This document shows positions 17,961 to 28,187 of a stretch of DNA of 64,000 bases, one piece after another. This DNA comes from CBDIHP01 sp965279195. Lineage in GTDB: Bacteria; Planctomycetota; Planctomycetia; Isosphaerales; Isosphaeraceae. How positions within the stretch are numbered: the stretch's first letter is position 1; each line of letters begins with the position of its first letter. The notes under the pieces are model-generated. The model was not told where the DNA came from. It made no database searches and saw nothing but the letters and a program-made list of their open reading frames with translations. The position numbers and the translations under genes were made by a program. Location of the stretch: the NCBI GenBank assembly GCA_965279195.1, contig CBDIHP010000031.1, forward strand, positions 119,659 to 183,658, given 5' to 3'.

Positions 17961-18995
17961 ATGCTGCGAAGGACGCTCCTCGGGATGGGCCTGCTCGGGC
18001 TCGTCGTCCATGCCCTGGCCGCCAGCGGATCGGCCGGGGTGATCGTGGATCAACGGACAAACGTGACGAACGATGGATTCGTCATCTCCCAGCTCTTCCC
18101 AGACAGGCCCAAGGCGTCGACCAAGGTCTTCGACAACTTCAACGCGGATCAGGACTACCGGCTCGGGACGCTGGTGGTCTACGGCACGGACATCGGGGGG
18201 AACCCCGACTTCAACGTCGAGGTCCGCGCCTCGATCACCACGACGGCCGACTTCTTCGCCACCCCGGTACTGACCGTGACGGGCGTCGAGGTCGGAGAGA
18301 ACCTGGTGTTCGACTTCGGGGGTGCCACGCTCGCGGCCGGCTCGTATTTCCTCACCGCCTACGTGGAACGCCCGTTCCTCGGCGGCGGCCAGTGGTACTG
18401 GTTGGCCACCCGGGTCGTCTCACCGCCCGACGTGATCGTCCACAATCCCGGCGGGATGCTGCAGCACGGCACGGCCCCCTTCGGCTCGAAGGAGCTCTTC
18501 AACGTCCCGTTCGACCTGCAATTCATCCTCAACGGAGACCCCGTCAACGTCCGCCAGGACGCCGTCCCCGAACCCGCCACCCTCAGCTTCGCGGCCATCG
18601 GCCTGGCCAGCCTGGTCGTCGCCCGCTTCCGTCGGGAGCACGACGAAGATAATGACTCAAAGCTTGGATTGGTCCTCACTGGCCGCCGGCACACAATATC
18701 TCCTGTTTCAGGGGGTCCAGGCCAATGCATCGGGGCAACTCACCTTCACCTCGAACGCCAACCCCACTGGAAATGGAGATTCCGCACTCTGGTCGGCGCT
18801 CCAGTTGCAGGAGTCGGCGGTCGTCGCGGGCGTCCCCGAGCCGTCGACGCTGGCCTCGGTGGGCGTGGCCGGGCTGATCGGACTGGGTGCGGCGGCCCGC
18901 CGACGTCGCGCGGGCTGACCGACGCCGAGTTGTCCATCACGCTCGACCTGAATGTCGTGAGGTGCGTCGCGATTCTCGAACCCTCGATCCGGTGA
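17961..18995 (+). CDS. PEP-CTERM exported protein with an aberrant C-terminal extension
   Basis: Signal peptide (LGMGLLGLVVHALAASGSAG), a beta-rich body of about 190 residues, then a PEP-CTERM sorting tail (VPEPATLSFAAIGLASLVVA followed by RFRRE) at about residues 200-227. Such tails are cut and anchored by exosortases and normally end the protein. Here the frame runs on for about 115 low-complexity residues to 18995, over the remains of a second PEP-CTERM gene in another frame. The native stop appears lost; TAA TGA sits one base out of frame at 18649-18654. GGAGG is 8 nt before the ATG. Confidence 0.72.
   Translation: MLRRTLLGMGLLGLVVHALAASGSAGVIVDQRTNVTNDGFVISQLFPDRPKASTKVFDNFNADQDYRLGTLVVYGTDIGGNPDFNVEVRASITTTADFFATPVLTVTGVEVGENLVFDFGGATLAAGSYFLTAYVERPFLGGGQWYWLATRVVSPPDVIVHNPGGMLQHGTAPFGSKELFNVPFDLQFILNGDPVNVRQDAVPEPATLSFAAIGLASLVVARFRREHDEDNDSKLGLVLTGRRHTISPVSGGPGQCIGATHLHLERQPHWKWRFRTLVGAPVAGVGGRRGRPRAVDAGLGGRGRADRTGCGGPPTSRGLTDAELSITLDLNVVRCVAILEPSIR
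18652..18918 (+). pseudogene. 3' remnant of a second PEP-CTERM protein gene
   Basis: 88 codons in a different frame from the preceding gene. They encode SLDWSSLAAGTQYLLFQGVQ and, after about 45 residues, a complete sorting tail (VPEPSTLASVGVAGLIGLGA then AARRRRAG). No signal peptide or independent ribosome-binding site; the 5' part has gone. The junction with the upstream gene is close to 18650, which looks like a deletion joining two neighbouring PEP-CTERM genes. Confidence 0.65.
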
Positions 18996-19077
18996 CCGAG
19001 CTGTGGAGCGGCCGCGGTCCTCCCACCGCGGCCGCCCGGGCGGTCGAGACGACCGACTCCAGCCGTCGCGCGGGCTA

Positions 19078-20116
19078 GAGCGATTTCCTTTTGATTTTGG
19101 CGGTTGACTGGGATATCCCTGGGTGTCAGGAGGACACCGGGGATGAAGGCCTATTCGATGGACCTGAGGGAGCGCGTGGTCGCCGCCTGCGAGGCGGGCG
19201 AATTGACCAGGGAGGAGATCGCCGGGCGGTTCTCGGTGAGCGTCTCCTGGATCCGCGCGCTGATGAAGCGGTGGCGCGAGGTCGGCACGATCGAGCCCAG
19301 GCCCCGGGGCGGGGGCAGGGTGCGTGCCTTCGACGCCGAGGCCGACGCTCGGCTCCGCCAGGCCGTCCGAGACGACTCCGACGCCACCCTCGAGCAACTC
19401 GCCGCGGCCGCCGGCGTCGCCTGCGGCCCCACGGTCGTGTTCCGGGCCCTGAAACGCCTGGGCATCACGCGTAAAAAAAGTCGCGGCGGGCGGCCGAGCA
19501 GGACCGTCCCGAGCTGAAGGAGCAGCGGCGGGCCTGGCGCGAGGAGTTCGCCGGGGTCGACCCGTCGCGGCTGGTCTTCCTCGACGAGACCGGCTGCACC
19601 ACCGCCATGGACCGGACCCACGGCCGGGCCCCCAGCGGCGTGCGGGTGGACGGCCCGGTGCCGCACGGACACTGGAAGGTCATCACCCTCACCGCCGCCG
19701 TGAGGCTGGGGGGCGTCCCCCAGCCCGCCTGCCTGGCCACAGACGGCGCCACCAACTCGGCCTGCTTCGAGACCTACATCGGCGACTGCCTGGCCCCGAC
19801 CCTGCGGACGGGCGACATCGTGGTGATGGACAACCTCTCCTGCCACAAGTCGCCCGAGGTGCGTCGCCTGATCGAAGCGGCCGGCGCCCAGGTCCGCTAC
19901 CTGCCCCCCTACAGCCCCGACCTCAACCCGATCGAGCCGCTGTTCTCGAAGTTCAAGGCGATCCTCCGCGAGCTGGCGGTCCGGACGGTCCCCGATCTCT
20001 TCGGCGCCATGGGCGACGCCCTCCGCCGGATCACCCCGCAGGACATCGCCGGCTGGTTCCGCCATAGCGGCTACACCGCCACAGAGTCAACCGCCAGACT
20101 CATAGGGAAATCGCTC
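19078..20116 (+). mobile_element. IS630-family insertion sequence, complete
   Basis: About 1.04 kb. Terminal inverted repeats GAGCGATTTCC...GGCGGTTGACT (left) and AGTCAACCGCC...GGAAATCGCTC (right) match over about 35 nt with a few mismatches. TA at 19076-19077 and 20117-20118 is the IS630/Tc1-type target duplication. It carries one transposase read through a -1 frameshift. It landed in the accessory region between a PEP-CTERM pseudogene and a repeat-rich spacer. Confidence 0.9.
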
Positions 20117-20119
20117 TAG
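19143..20119 (+). CDS. IS630-family transposase, made by -1 frameshifting at A7
   Basis: The first frame (19143-19517) encodes an N-terminal helix-turn-helix region (MKAYSMDLRERVVAACEAGE; EEIAGRFSVSVSWIRALMKR). The rest is in the -1 frame: slippage on AAAAAAAG at 19473-19480 gives RKK then SRRAAEQDRPELKEQ and the DDE domain. Catalytic residues: Asp in RLVFLDETG, Asp in VVMDNLSCHKS, Glu in SPDLNPIEPLFSKFK. Total about 325 residues, normal for the family. The TAG stop is formed at the right end with the duplicated TA target. It looks functional. Confidence 0.88.
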
Positions 20120-21165
20120 TCGGCGTTGGGATGAGCGTGCGGCCAGCACGGACAAGACGCATCAATAGGGGCGGCCGAACGGTCCCACGTCGGATCAACG
20201 CGGGATTCTCCACGTCGTGCCGGTGCCTGAGCTTACGCCGATCCCGCACGGGAAAAGTGAGCGCGGGTCCAGCCATGAGGATTGAAGGGCCATCGTTCAG
20301 GGTCCCATCCTGGCGATGAGTCCGATCGTCGGGAATCGGCCGATCGGATCGGCCCGCCCGGTCGAGCGGGATTGGCTTCGTTTCGTCGGGAGGGGATCCG
20401 GGGATCGCGCCTCCGCGAATTGGGTTTGTTCCGTCGATTTCGCAATCGCGGACCGGGATCGAACGGCGACGAGGTCCACGTCGACGGATCTCCGCCCCCG
20501 TCGGTCCTTTCTGTCGGGACGGCTGGGCTCCGGAACGTTGCCGGTTCAACCTCGATAGGGGAAGAAGTTGAGACGAGCTGGCTTCGTTTTGAAGATCGAG
20601 TTTCGGCGCGGCAGGGCGGTGAGAATTGGGTTTGTTCCGTCGATTTCGTGATCGATGCCCCGGATGAAGGGTTGCTTCGCGGGGTGACTCGGATCGAGTA
20701 CGGCTCACGCCGAGAAGGGCATTCGACCATAAGTTCGAGATACCGGCGGGTGCTTGCGTCCCGCCTGGCCTTCCGGAAATCGCCAGGCAAGCCCGGGCGG
20801 ACGCGACAAAGTGGCCCCCCGGACTTGGGAGGCCGGCGATCCTCGTCAGTACCTTGCCGCCGGGCCCTGTGATGGGCGATTCGGGATGGCGTGTCGGAGG
20901 CTTCGGCGAGGGGTGCCGTGAGGTTCCCGCCCATGCGATCGTGCGAGAGGAGAGCCGTCCTGAGAGCGTCGTCTTCGAGGCTGGTCGCAGCGAGGGGCCC
21001 CGGTTGCCCCATCCGGCAGGCCGACGACTCGTCGAGGGCTCGGTGCTCAAGCTCGTTGAGATACCAGGCAACAAGTAATCAAGTAAGAATTTTCAATCGA
21101 CTGGCGGGTGGTCGGGGCGGCCGGCGGGGAGGGGGCTCCCCGCCGGCGAGGTCTGTCGGGGCGGA
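20120..21165. repeat. Repeat-rich intergenic spacer with AATTGGGTTTGTTCCGTCGA motifs
   Basis: Two copies of GAATTGGGTTTGTTCCGTCG (20417-20442 and 20623-20648, 26 nt including ATTTCG) and related pieces GGCTTCGTTTCG near 20374 and GCTTCGTTTTG near 20581. Inverted relatives occur at 51900-51986. Long minus-strand frames here translate to Asn/Pro/Arg-rich strings such as TEQTQF and NKPNS; these are by-products of the repeats, not proteins. No gene recognised. Confidence 0.6.
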
Positions 21166-22588
<1,423 letters not shown>

Positions 22589-22610
22589 GTCCAGCACCTC
22601 GGGAAATCGA

Positions 22611-22699
22611 TGAACGGGCGCCGTTGCGTTTTGGGAAGTCCCGTCCCCCGCGAGCCTGGCAGGAACGCACACACGCGTCCGTCGCAGCGCCCCTCGCGG
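22611..22699 (-). promoter_or_regulatory. SAH (S-adenosylhomocysteine) riboswitch
   Basis: Read on the minus strand: CCGCGAGGGGCGCTGCGAC, then GCCAGGCTCGCGG, then GCAACGGCGCCC. These match the conserved cores of the SAH riboswitch (GAGG-GCGCUGC, GCCAGGCUC, GCAACGGCGC). P1 pairs CCGCGAG with CTCGCGG, and the pseudoknot pairs GGGCGC with GCGCCC. It ends 22 nt before the ahcY start codon, so SAH binding probably exposes the ribosome-binding site and raises expression of the enzyme that removes SAH. Ligand and gene agree. Confidence 0.92.
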
Positions 22700-22763
22700 T
22701 GATGGTGTTCGCCTTGTAGTTTTGAGGCGAGGCTCCGTAGAAGAACCAGTCGAACACCCCTAT

Positions 22764-22791
22764 TTAATATCAACGGCAAGCCCGATGGCAA
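22764..22791 (-). promoter_or_regulatory. Putative promoter of the riboswitch-ahcY transcript
   Basis: On the minus strand TTGCCA (22791-22786) and TATTAA (22769-22764) with a 16-nt spacer, in a local AT-rich patch. Transcription would start near 22757, about 58 nt before the riboswitch. Confidence 0.45.
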
Positions 22792-23086
22792 GATGAGGGG
22801 TGCGGGGAGTTCCGAAGGTTGACACTGACGTCGATCCGTCGATGCCCTGGGCATGGACCGAACCCAATGCCACAACTGGACGTCCGACGCCGCATGCGGC
22901 CCCTCGATGCCCCGGCGCGGTCTGACGATGGGTCGAGCGGATTTCTCCGTTGTGCCACCTCAACCGCGAGAGTTTGAGGAATGGCGGTCGTTCGCCGTCC
23001 CCCTCATCGGGCCCGACGATTGACAATCGCGACGGGGGCCGACATCGTGGGACCTCGGGGAATCCCAAAGGCGAGAGGCATCCTGG

Positions 23087-23911
23087 ATGAGCGAGCCGGC
23101 CCAGGCGTTGTATCGGAGTTCAGGCGAGTCGGTCCGCGCGAGCTTCGGCGACGGCGCCGATCAGGCGTTGGCCTACTATCAAGACCTGATGCTCTTCACC
23201 GGGGCGTGCACCCCTCCTTCGACCGAGGCCCCCTTCCCGACGATCCTGGACGTCGGCTGCGGCTCGGGCTGGTCGACCTACGCCTTCGCCCGCGCCGGAT
23301 ACGACGCGACCGGGGTCGACCTCAACCCCGAGGCCTTCGAGCCGCCGGCCCACGAGCGTTGCCGCCTGAAAGTCGGGAGCGCGACCGCCCTGCCCTTCGG
23401 CGACGCGGGGTTCGACGCGGTGGTCTGCTACCAGTGCCTGGAGCACGTCCCCGATCCCCGCCGGGCGCTCGACGAGATGATCCGGGTCTGCCGACCGGGC
23501 GGGGTCGTCTCGATCGTCGGCCCGAACCTGGTCAGTCCGTTCCCCGGGCTGGCGTACCTGGCGAGGCCGTCGTCCTGGAGGACGACGCCGTTCCTCCGAC
23601 GCCCCGGGATGGCACGGCACCCCTACGGCAATACCGTGCCCGAGATCGTCGGGGCCGCCATCTGGCGTTCGCTCCAGATCGCGGGCAAGGTCCTGAGCCC
23701 CGCTCCGCGGCTCCTCATGCGCGAGCCCGACCTCCGGCCGCCGTTCCACGCCGACAACGACGCCTGCTACCTCTGCAACCCGACCGACCTGATCCGCTAC
23801 TTCCGGTCGAAAGGCCTCTCCATACTTCGGCGTGGCAAGCCGGGACGTTCGCCCCTGACCTACCTCATCGCGGGCGGGACATGGGTCGCCGCGCGCAAGC
23901 CCGGGGCATGA
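23087..23911 (+). CDS. Class I SAM-dependent methyltransferase (methyltransf_11 type)
   Basis: 274 residues. SAM-binding motif I is ILDVGCGSGWSTYAFARAGY and the acidic end of strand 2 is TGVDLNPEAF. GFDAVVCYQCLEHVPDPRRA and MIRVCRPGGVVSIVGP complete the fold. Substrate unknown; the C-terminal part (YLCNPTDLIRYFRSKGLSIL) is typical of methyltransferases acting on small molecules or glycans. AGAGG lies 8 nt before the ATG. It is divergent from ahcY across a 386-nt spacer. Confidence 0.82.
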   Translation: MSEPAQALYRSSGESVRASFGDGADQALAYYQDLMLFTGACTPPSTEAPFPTILDVGCGSGWSTYAFARAGYDATGVDLNPEAFEPPAHERCRLKVGSATALPFGDAGFDAVVCYQCLEHVPDPRRALDEMIRVCRPGGVVSIVGPNLVSPFPGLAYLARPSSWRTTPFLRRPGMARHPYGNTVPEIVGAAIWRSLQIAGKVLSPAPRLLMREPDLRPPFHADNDACYLCNPTDLIRYFRSKGLSILRRGKPGRSPLTYLIAGGTWVAARKPGA

Positions 23912-24002
23912 GCACGGCTGCGGCGGCAGATGTGCTAAGCTGGGCGTCTGGAACGGTTTTCCCGGATCTCCCTTTCGGTCATCGGTACGGGGTGGTGTCG
24001 TT

Positions 24003-24671
24003 GTGTCGCAGTCGGAAAGCCTTTACGACGGGCCGGATGAGACGGTGGTGGTCCGGGCGGGGGGGATCGACCTCAAGGTGGCACGGCCGGCGGACCCGGA
24101 TCGGCTGCTGGAGGCGCCGGACGTCCTGGAGTGGAACCGCCGGGACGACTACATGCCCTACTGGGCCTACCTCTGGCCGGGGGCGTATCTGCTGTCCGAC
24201 GCCGTCGCCGACGAGCCCGAGCCGGCGGGTCAGGTCCTGGAGATCGGCTGCGGCCTCGGCCTGGCGGGGCTCGTGGGCCTGGCCCGGGGCTGGACGGTCA
24301 AGTTCACCGACTACGACTCGGCCCCGTTCCGCTACATCGAGGCCTCGGTCGCCGCGAATGGATTCGACGTCGCGAAGTCGGGCGTCGGCCTGATCGACTG
24401 GCGCCAGCCGCCGCCGGAGACCTACGCCTTGATCCTGGGGGCCGACCTGCTCTACGAGCGGAAGCTGATCCCGCTCGTCGCCCACGTGCTCGACAGGATG
24501 CTCGCACCGGGGGGCGTCGCCCTGCTCACCGACCCCGGCCGGTCGCCGTCGGAGGGGTTCGAGTCGGAGGCGAAGAAGAAGGGGCTGACCGTGACCATCC
24601 ACCCCAGGGAGTCCCAGACCCAGCAGTTCGGACGGGTCCGGGGGAAGGTGTTTCGGGTCGCTCGGGCCTGA
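24003..24671 (+). CDS. Class I SAM-dependent methyltransferase (METTL/NNMT-like)
   Basis: 222 residues from a GTG. The pattern DDYMPYWAYLWPGAYLLSDA followed by GQVLEIGCGLGLAGLVGLAR is that of the lysine-methyltransferase-like METTL16/21 group (PYW-LWP motif before motif I). FTDYDSAPFRYI and LILGADLLYERKLIP are motifs II and IV. Likely a protein or small-molecule methyltransferase. It converges with pyrD, 5 nt between stops. Confidence 0.82.
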   Translation: MSQSESLYDGPDETVVVRAGGIDLKVARPADPDRLLEAPDVLEWNRRDDYMPYWAYLWPGAYLLSDAVADEPEPAGQVLEIGCGLGLAGLVGLARGWTVKFTDYDSAPFRYIEASVAANGFDVAKSGVGLIDWRQPPPETYALILGADLLYERKLIPLVAHVLDRMLAPGGVALLTDPGRSPSEGFESEAKKKGLTVTIHPRESQTQQFGRVRGKVFRVARA

Positions 24672-24676
24672 GTCGG

Positions 24677-25600
24677 TCAGTACGACTTGTTGGACCGGAG
24701 CGTCCCGACGAGGTCGTCGACCCGCTCGACCTTCGCCTCGGCCAGCTTCGTCGCAAGGTCGTCGACCAGCCGGTCCGAGGCGGTGGGGTCCGCGAAGGTG
24801 GCGGTGCCGACCTGGATCGCCGAGGCCCCGGCCACGAGGAATTCCAGGGCGTCGTCGGCGTTGCAGATTCCGCCGATCCCGATTATGGGCAGCCTCGGGA
24901 GGGCGGTTGCGACCTCCCAGACCATCCGCAGGGCCACCGGCTTGATGGCGGGGCCGCTGAGGCCGCCGATGTCGTTGGCCAGGATCGGCCTGCGGTTCCG
25001 CCAGTTGACTGCAATCCCCTTGATGGTGTTGATCAGGCTGACCGCGTCCGCCCCCCCCTGCTCGGCCGCCTTGGCGATCGTCACGATCGAGCCGACGTTC
25101 GGCGTCAGCTTGGCGATGACAGGGAACGGGCAGGCCGCACGGACGCGTCCCACGAGCGACTCGACAATTCTCGGGTCGACGCCCAGGTCCAGGCCGTGGG
25201 AGACGTTCGGGCAGGAGATGTTCAGCTCGACGGCGGCGATCCCGGGCTCGTCGGCGAGCATGCCGGCCATCTCGACGAACTGGTCCTCGCTCTCGCCGGC
25301 GATGTTGGCGATGACGGCGGTGCCGATGGTCCGCAGGTACGGCAGGTGGTGGGACTTGAAGTGCCCGATGCCGTCGTTGTCGAGGCCGATGGCGTTGAGC
25401 AGGCCGGCGGCCGTCTCGACGGTCCGCGGTGTGGGGTTGCCGGCCCTGGGACTGAAGGTGACCGTCTTGGGGATGACCCCGCCGAGGCGGTCGACACGGA
25501 CGAAGCTGGTCATCTCGCGGACGTAGCCGAACGTCCCGGAGGCGACCAGGACGGGATTTTTGAGTTCCAGACGCCCCAGCTTGACGCGCAAATCGACCAC
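24677..25600 (-). CDS. pyrD: Dihydroorotate dehydrogenase, class 1B catalytic subunit
   Basis: 307 residues from a GTG (VDLRVKLGRLELKNPVLVAS). Oxidises dihydroorotate to orotate with FMN. The class 1 catalytic Cys is in ELNISCPNVSHG; FMN and phosphate motifs are IGGLSGPAIKPVALRMV and IIGIGGICNADDALEFLVAG. Class 1B enzymes work with a PyrK subunit, which is not in the window. An ATG at 25690 is also in frame, but TATAAT lies just ahead of it on the minus strand, so transcription may start at or after it; family length also favours the GTG. Confidence 0.92.
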   Translation of the reverse strand: MVDLRVKLGRLELKNPVLVASGTFGYVREMTSFVRVDRLGGVIPKTVTFSPRAGNPTPRTVETAAGLLNAIGLDNDGIGHFKSHHLPYLRTIGTAVIANIAGESEDQFVEMAGMLADEPGIAAVELNISCPNVSHGLDLGVDPRIVESLVGRVRAACPFPVIAKLTPNVGSIVTIAKAAEQGGADAVSLINTIKGIAVNWRNRRPILANDIGGLSGPAIKPVALRMVWEVATALPRLPIIGIGGICNADDALEFLVAGASAIQVGTATFADPTASDRLVDDLATKLAEAKVERVDDLVGTLRSNKSY

Positions 25601-25822
25601 GAACGGCTCGCTTTCGGTCCCGGACAGGCCCCTTCGGGCAATTCCCTTCCAGTCGGGGCCCCGGCTGGGCTTGCGCCGGGGTCCCCGCATGGATTATAGT
25701 AGAACGAATCCCCCGCGCACGATGCGCCGGTCTCCCCAAGCCGCAAGAAGTCGAGTCGGGATCCCGCCGAGGTCGCGTCGCCTCGGCCCGCCCGCCGCGT
25801 CCCGGAGTGTCCCGAGCCCAGT

Positions 25823-27499
25823 ATGCCCCCGCAATACATCTTCCAGATCGAGAACCTGTCCAAGGCGCATGGCAAGAAGGAAGTCCTCAAGAACATCTGG
25901 CTGTCGTTCTACCCCGGGGCCAAGATCGGGGTGCTCGGCGGCAACGGCGCGGGCAAGTCCACGCTCCTGCGGATCATGGCCGGGGTCGACAAGGACTTCG
26001 TCGGCACCGCCCGCCCGGCGAACGGCACCCGGATCGGGTTCGTGCCGCAGGAGCCGACCCTCGACCCGACCCTGGACGTCCGTGGCAACGTCGAGCTGGC
26101 GGTCACGCCCATCCGGGCCCTCCTGAACCGCTACGACGCCATCAACGCCCGCCTCTGCGAGCCGATGGAACCCGAGGAGATGGAGAAACTCCTCGAAGAG
26201 CAGGGGAACGTCCAGGACAGGATCGACGCCACCAACGCCTGGGAGCTCGACCGCAACATCGAGATCGCCATGGACGCCATGCGCCTCCCGCCGGGGGACG
26301 CCGACGTGTCCAAGCTCTCCGGCGGCGAGCGCCGTCGCGTGGCCCTCTGCAAGGTCCTGCTCGAACAGCCCGACATCCTGCTGCTCGACGAGCCGACGAA
26401 CCACCTCGACGCCGAGAGCGTCGCCTGGCTCGAACGCCACCTCCACGAGTTCCCCGGCACGGTCGTGGCCGTGACCCACGACCGCTACTTCCTCGACAAC
26501 GTCGCCGGCTGGATCCTCGAGCTCGACCGAGGCCAGGGCATCCCCTGGGAGGGCAACTATTCCTCCTGGCTCGAACAGAAGCAGGAGCGGCTCGCCCGCG
26601 AGGAGAAGTCCGAGAGCGCCCGCCGCAAGACCCTGGCCAAGGAACTGGAGTGGGTCCGCCTGGCCCCCCGGGCCCGCGTCGCCAAGAACCGCGCCCGCAT
26701 CCAGCGCTACGAGCAGATGGCGGCCCAGGAGGCCGACAAGAGGGACGAGGCCATCGTCCTCCAGATCCCCAACGGCCCGCACCTCGGCGACCTCGTCGTG
26801 GAAGCCCAGGGGCTCAAGAAGGTCTACGGCGACCGCGTGATCTTCGAGGACATGAACTTCCGGCTCCCGCCCGGTGGCATCGTCGGCGTGATCGGGCCCA
26901 ACGGCGCGGGCAAGACGACCCTCTTCCGCATGATCGTCGGCCAGGAGACGCCCGACGGCGGCACCCTCCGCGTCGGGGACACCGTCGTCGCCTCCTATGT
27001 CGATCAGTCGCGCGACACCCTGAACCCCGAGAACACCCTGTTCCAGGAGGTCACCGGCGGGGTCGACCAGGTGATCCTCGGCAAGCGGAAGATCCCCGCC
27101 CGGGCGTACGTCGCGGCGTTCAACTTCAAGGGGCCCGACCAGGAGAAGAAGGTCGGCAACCTCTCGGGCGGCGAACGCAACCGCGTCCACCTGGCCAAGC
27201 TCCTCAAGACCGGCGGCAACCTGCTGCTGCTCGACGAGCCGACCAACGACCTCGACATCGACACCCTGAGGGCGCTCGAAGACGCCATCGTCGAGTTCGC
27301 CGGATGCGCCGTCGTCATCAGCCACGACCGCTGGTTCCTCGACCGCATCGCGACCCACATCCTCGCCTTCGAGGGGGATTCCACGGTCGTCTGGTGCGAC
27401 GGCAACTACGACACCTATGAGACCCAGCGCAAGGAACGACTCGGGATCGCGGCCGACCAGCCGCACCGGATCAAGTACAAGTCGCTCACCCGCAACTGA
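25823..27499 (+). CDS. ettA: Energy-dependent translational throttle protein EttA (ABC-F)
   Basis: 558 residues, the normal EttA length. Two ABC ATPase domains without membrane segments: Walker A GVLGGNGAGKSTLL and GVIGPNGAGKTTLF, signatures KLSGGERRRVAL and NLSGGERNRVHL, Walker B ILLLDEPTNHLDAESV and LLLLDEPTNDLDIDTL. The linker and arm (SESARRKTLAKELEWVRLAP, RARVAKNRARIQRYEQM) match EttA. It binds the ribosomal E site and gates translation by ATP/ADP ratio. Divergent from pyrD. Confidence 0.93.
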   Translation: MPPQYIFQIENLSKAHGKKEVLKNIWLSFYPGAKIGVLGGNGAGKSTLLRIMAGVDKDFVGTARPANGTRIGFVPQEPTLDPTLDVRGNVELAVTPIRALLNRYDAINARLCEPMEPEEMEKLLEEQGNVQDRIDATNAWELDRNIEIAMDAMRLPPGDADVSKLSGGERRRVALCKVLLEQPDILLLDEPTNHLDAESVAWLERHLHEFPGTVVAVTHDRYFLDNVAGWILELDRGQGIPWEGNYSSWLEQKQERLAREEKSESARRKTLAKELEWVRLAPRARVAKNRARIQRYEQMAAQEADKRDEAIVLQIPNGPHLGDLVVEAQGLKKVYGDRVIFEDMNFRLPPGGIVGVIGPNGAGKTTLFRMIVGQETPDGGTLRVGDTVVASYVDQSRDTLNPENTLFQEVTGGVDQVILGKRKIPARAYVAAFNFKGPDQEKKVGNLSGGERNRVHLAKLLKTGGNLLLLDEPTNDLDIDTLRALEDAIVEFAGCAVVISHDRWFLDRIATHILAFEGDSTVVWCDGNYDTYETQRKERLGIAADQPHRIKYKSLTRN

Positions 27500-27587
27500 T
27501 CGTCCAGGCCCGGGCGGTGCGCGACGACCGCGCCCGCCCGGGCCCGTTCCCGTCGGACCCGGCGTCACGACCAAAGCGAAGGTGCAG

Positions 27588-28187
27588 ATGTTTTCCTATA
27601 TCGTCACCGTGACGGCGGCCGACCGGGTGGGCATCGTCCACTCGGTCACCGGCACGATCGCGGCCGAGGGTGGCAACATCCTCGAGCTGAGCCAGACGGT
27701 CATGCGCGACTACTTCACGATCATCCTCGCCGTCGAGTTCCCCAGGAAGCTCGACCGCGAGACCCTGACGAGGCAGATCGGCGAGCGCGGCAAGCGGTTC
27801 GACCTGACCGTCTCGGTGATCGAGATCCCCTCCGGCCCCCATCAGGCCGTCCTGCCCAACGCCGACCGCTTCATCCTCACCGTGCTCGGCGACGACCACG
27901 CGGGCAACATCCACGGGATCTCCAGCATACTGGCCTCGCACGGGGTCAACATCGTCGACCTCCACGCCCGGACCGAAGGCAAGCGGTTCTCGCTGGTCAT
28001 GGAAGCCTTCCTGCCCCCCGACCTCACGCCCGTCCAGGTCCGCCAGCAGCTCGAAAGCTACGGCCGCGACCTCGGCCTGGAGGCGTTCGTCCAGCACGAG
28101 AACATCTTCCTCGCCACGTCGGAACCGAGTCCCGTGCGGGTCGGACCGGCCTTGAACACCCAGGGGGCCTCCGATGTACCGCACTGA
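27588..28187 (+). CDS. Tandem ACT-domain protein (GcvR-like regulator)
   Basis: 199 residues with two ACT domains: residues 1-85 (VTVTAADRVGIVHSVTGTIA) and about 95-180 (FILTVLGDDHAGNIHGISSI). ACT domains bind amino acids; the arrangement resembles the glycine-cleavage repressor GcvR and the small ACT proteins found beside UPF0210 genes. The ATG at 27588 is preceded by GAAGG. It overlaps the next gene by 14 nt, so the pair is co-translated. Confidence 0.82.
   Translation: MFSYIVTVTAADRVGIVHSVTGTIAAEGGNILELSQTVMRDYFTIILAVEFPRKLDRETLTRQIGERGKRFDLTVSVIEIPSGPHQAVLPNADRFILTVLGDDHAGNIHGISSILASHGVNIVDLHARTEGKRFSLVMEAFLPPDLTPVQVRQQLESYGRDLGLEAFVQHENIFLATSEPSPVRVGPALNTQGASDVPH

Noticed and set aside
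18652..18918. Independent small PEP-CTERM gene
   Set aside because: No signal peptide, no ribosome-binding site, and it overlaps the preceding gene in another frame; a 3' remnant fits better.
20100..21074. 324-codon minus-strand frame with TEQTQF and NKPNS strings
   Set aside because: Produced by the dispersed AATTGGGTTTGTTCC repeats; no protein-like composition.
12553..21165. Integrated prophage or ICE at tRNA-Pro
   Set aside because: No integrase, phage structural or conjugation genes and no second copy of the tRNA 3' end seen by eye.
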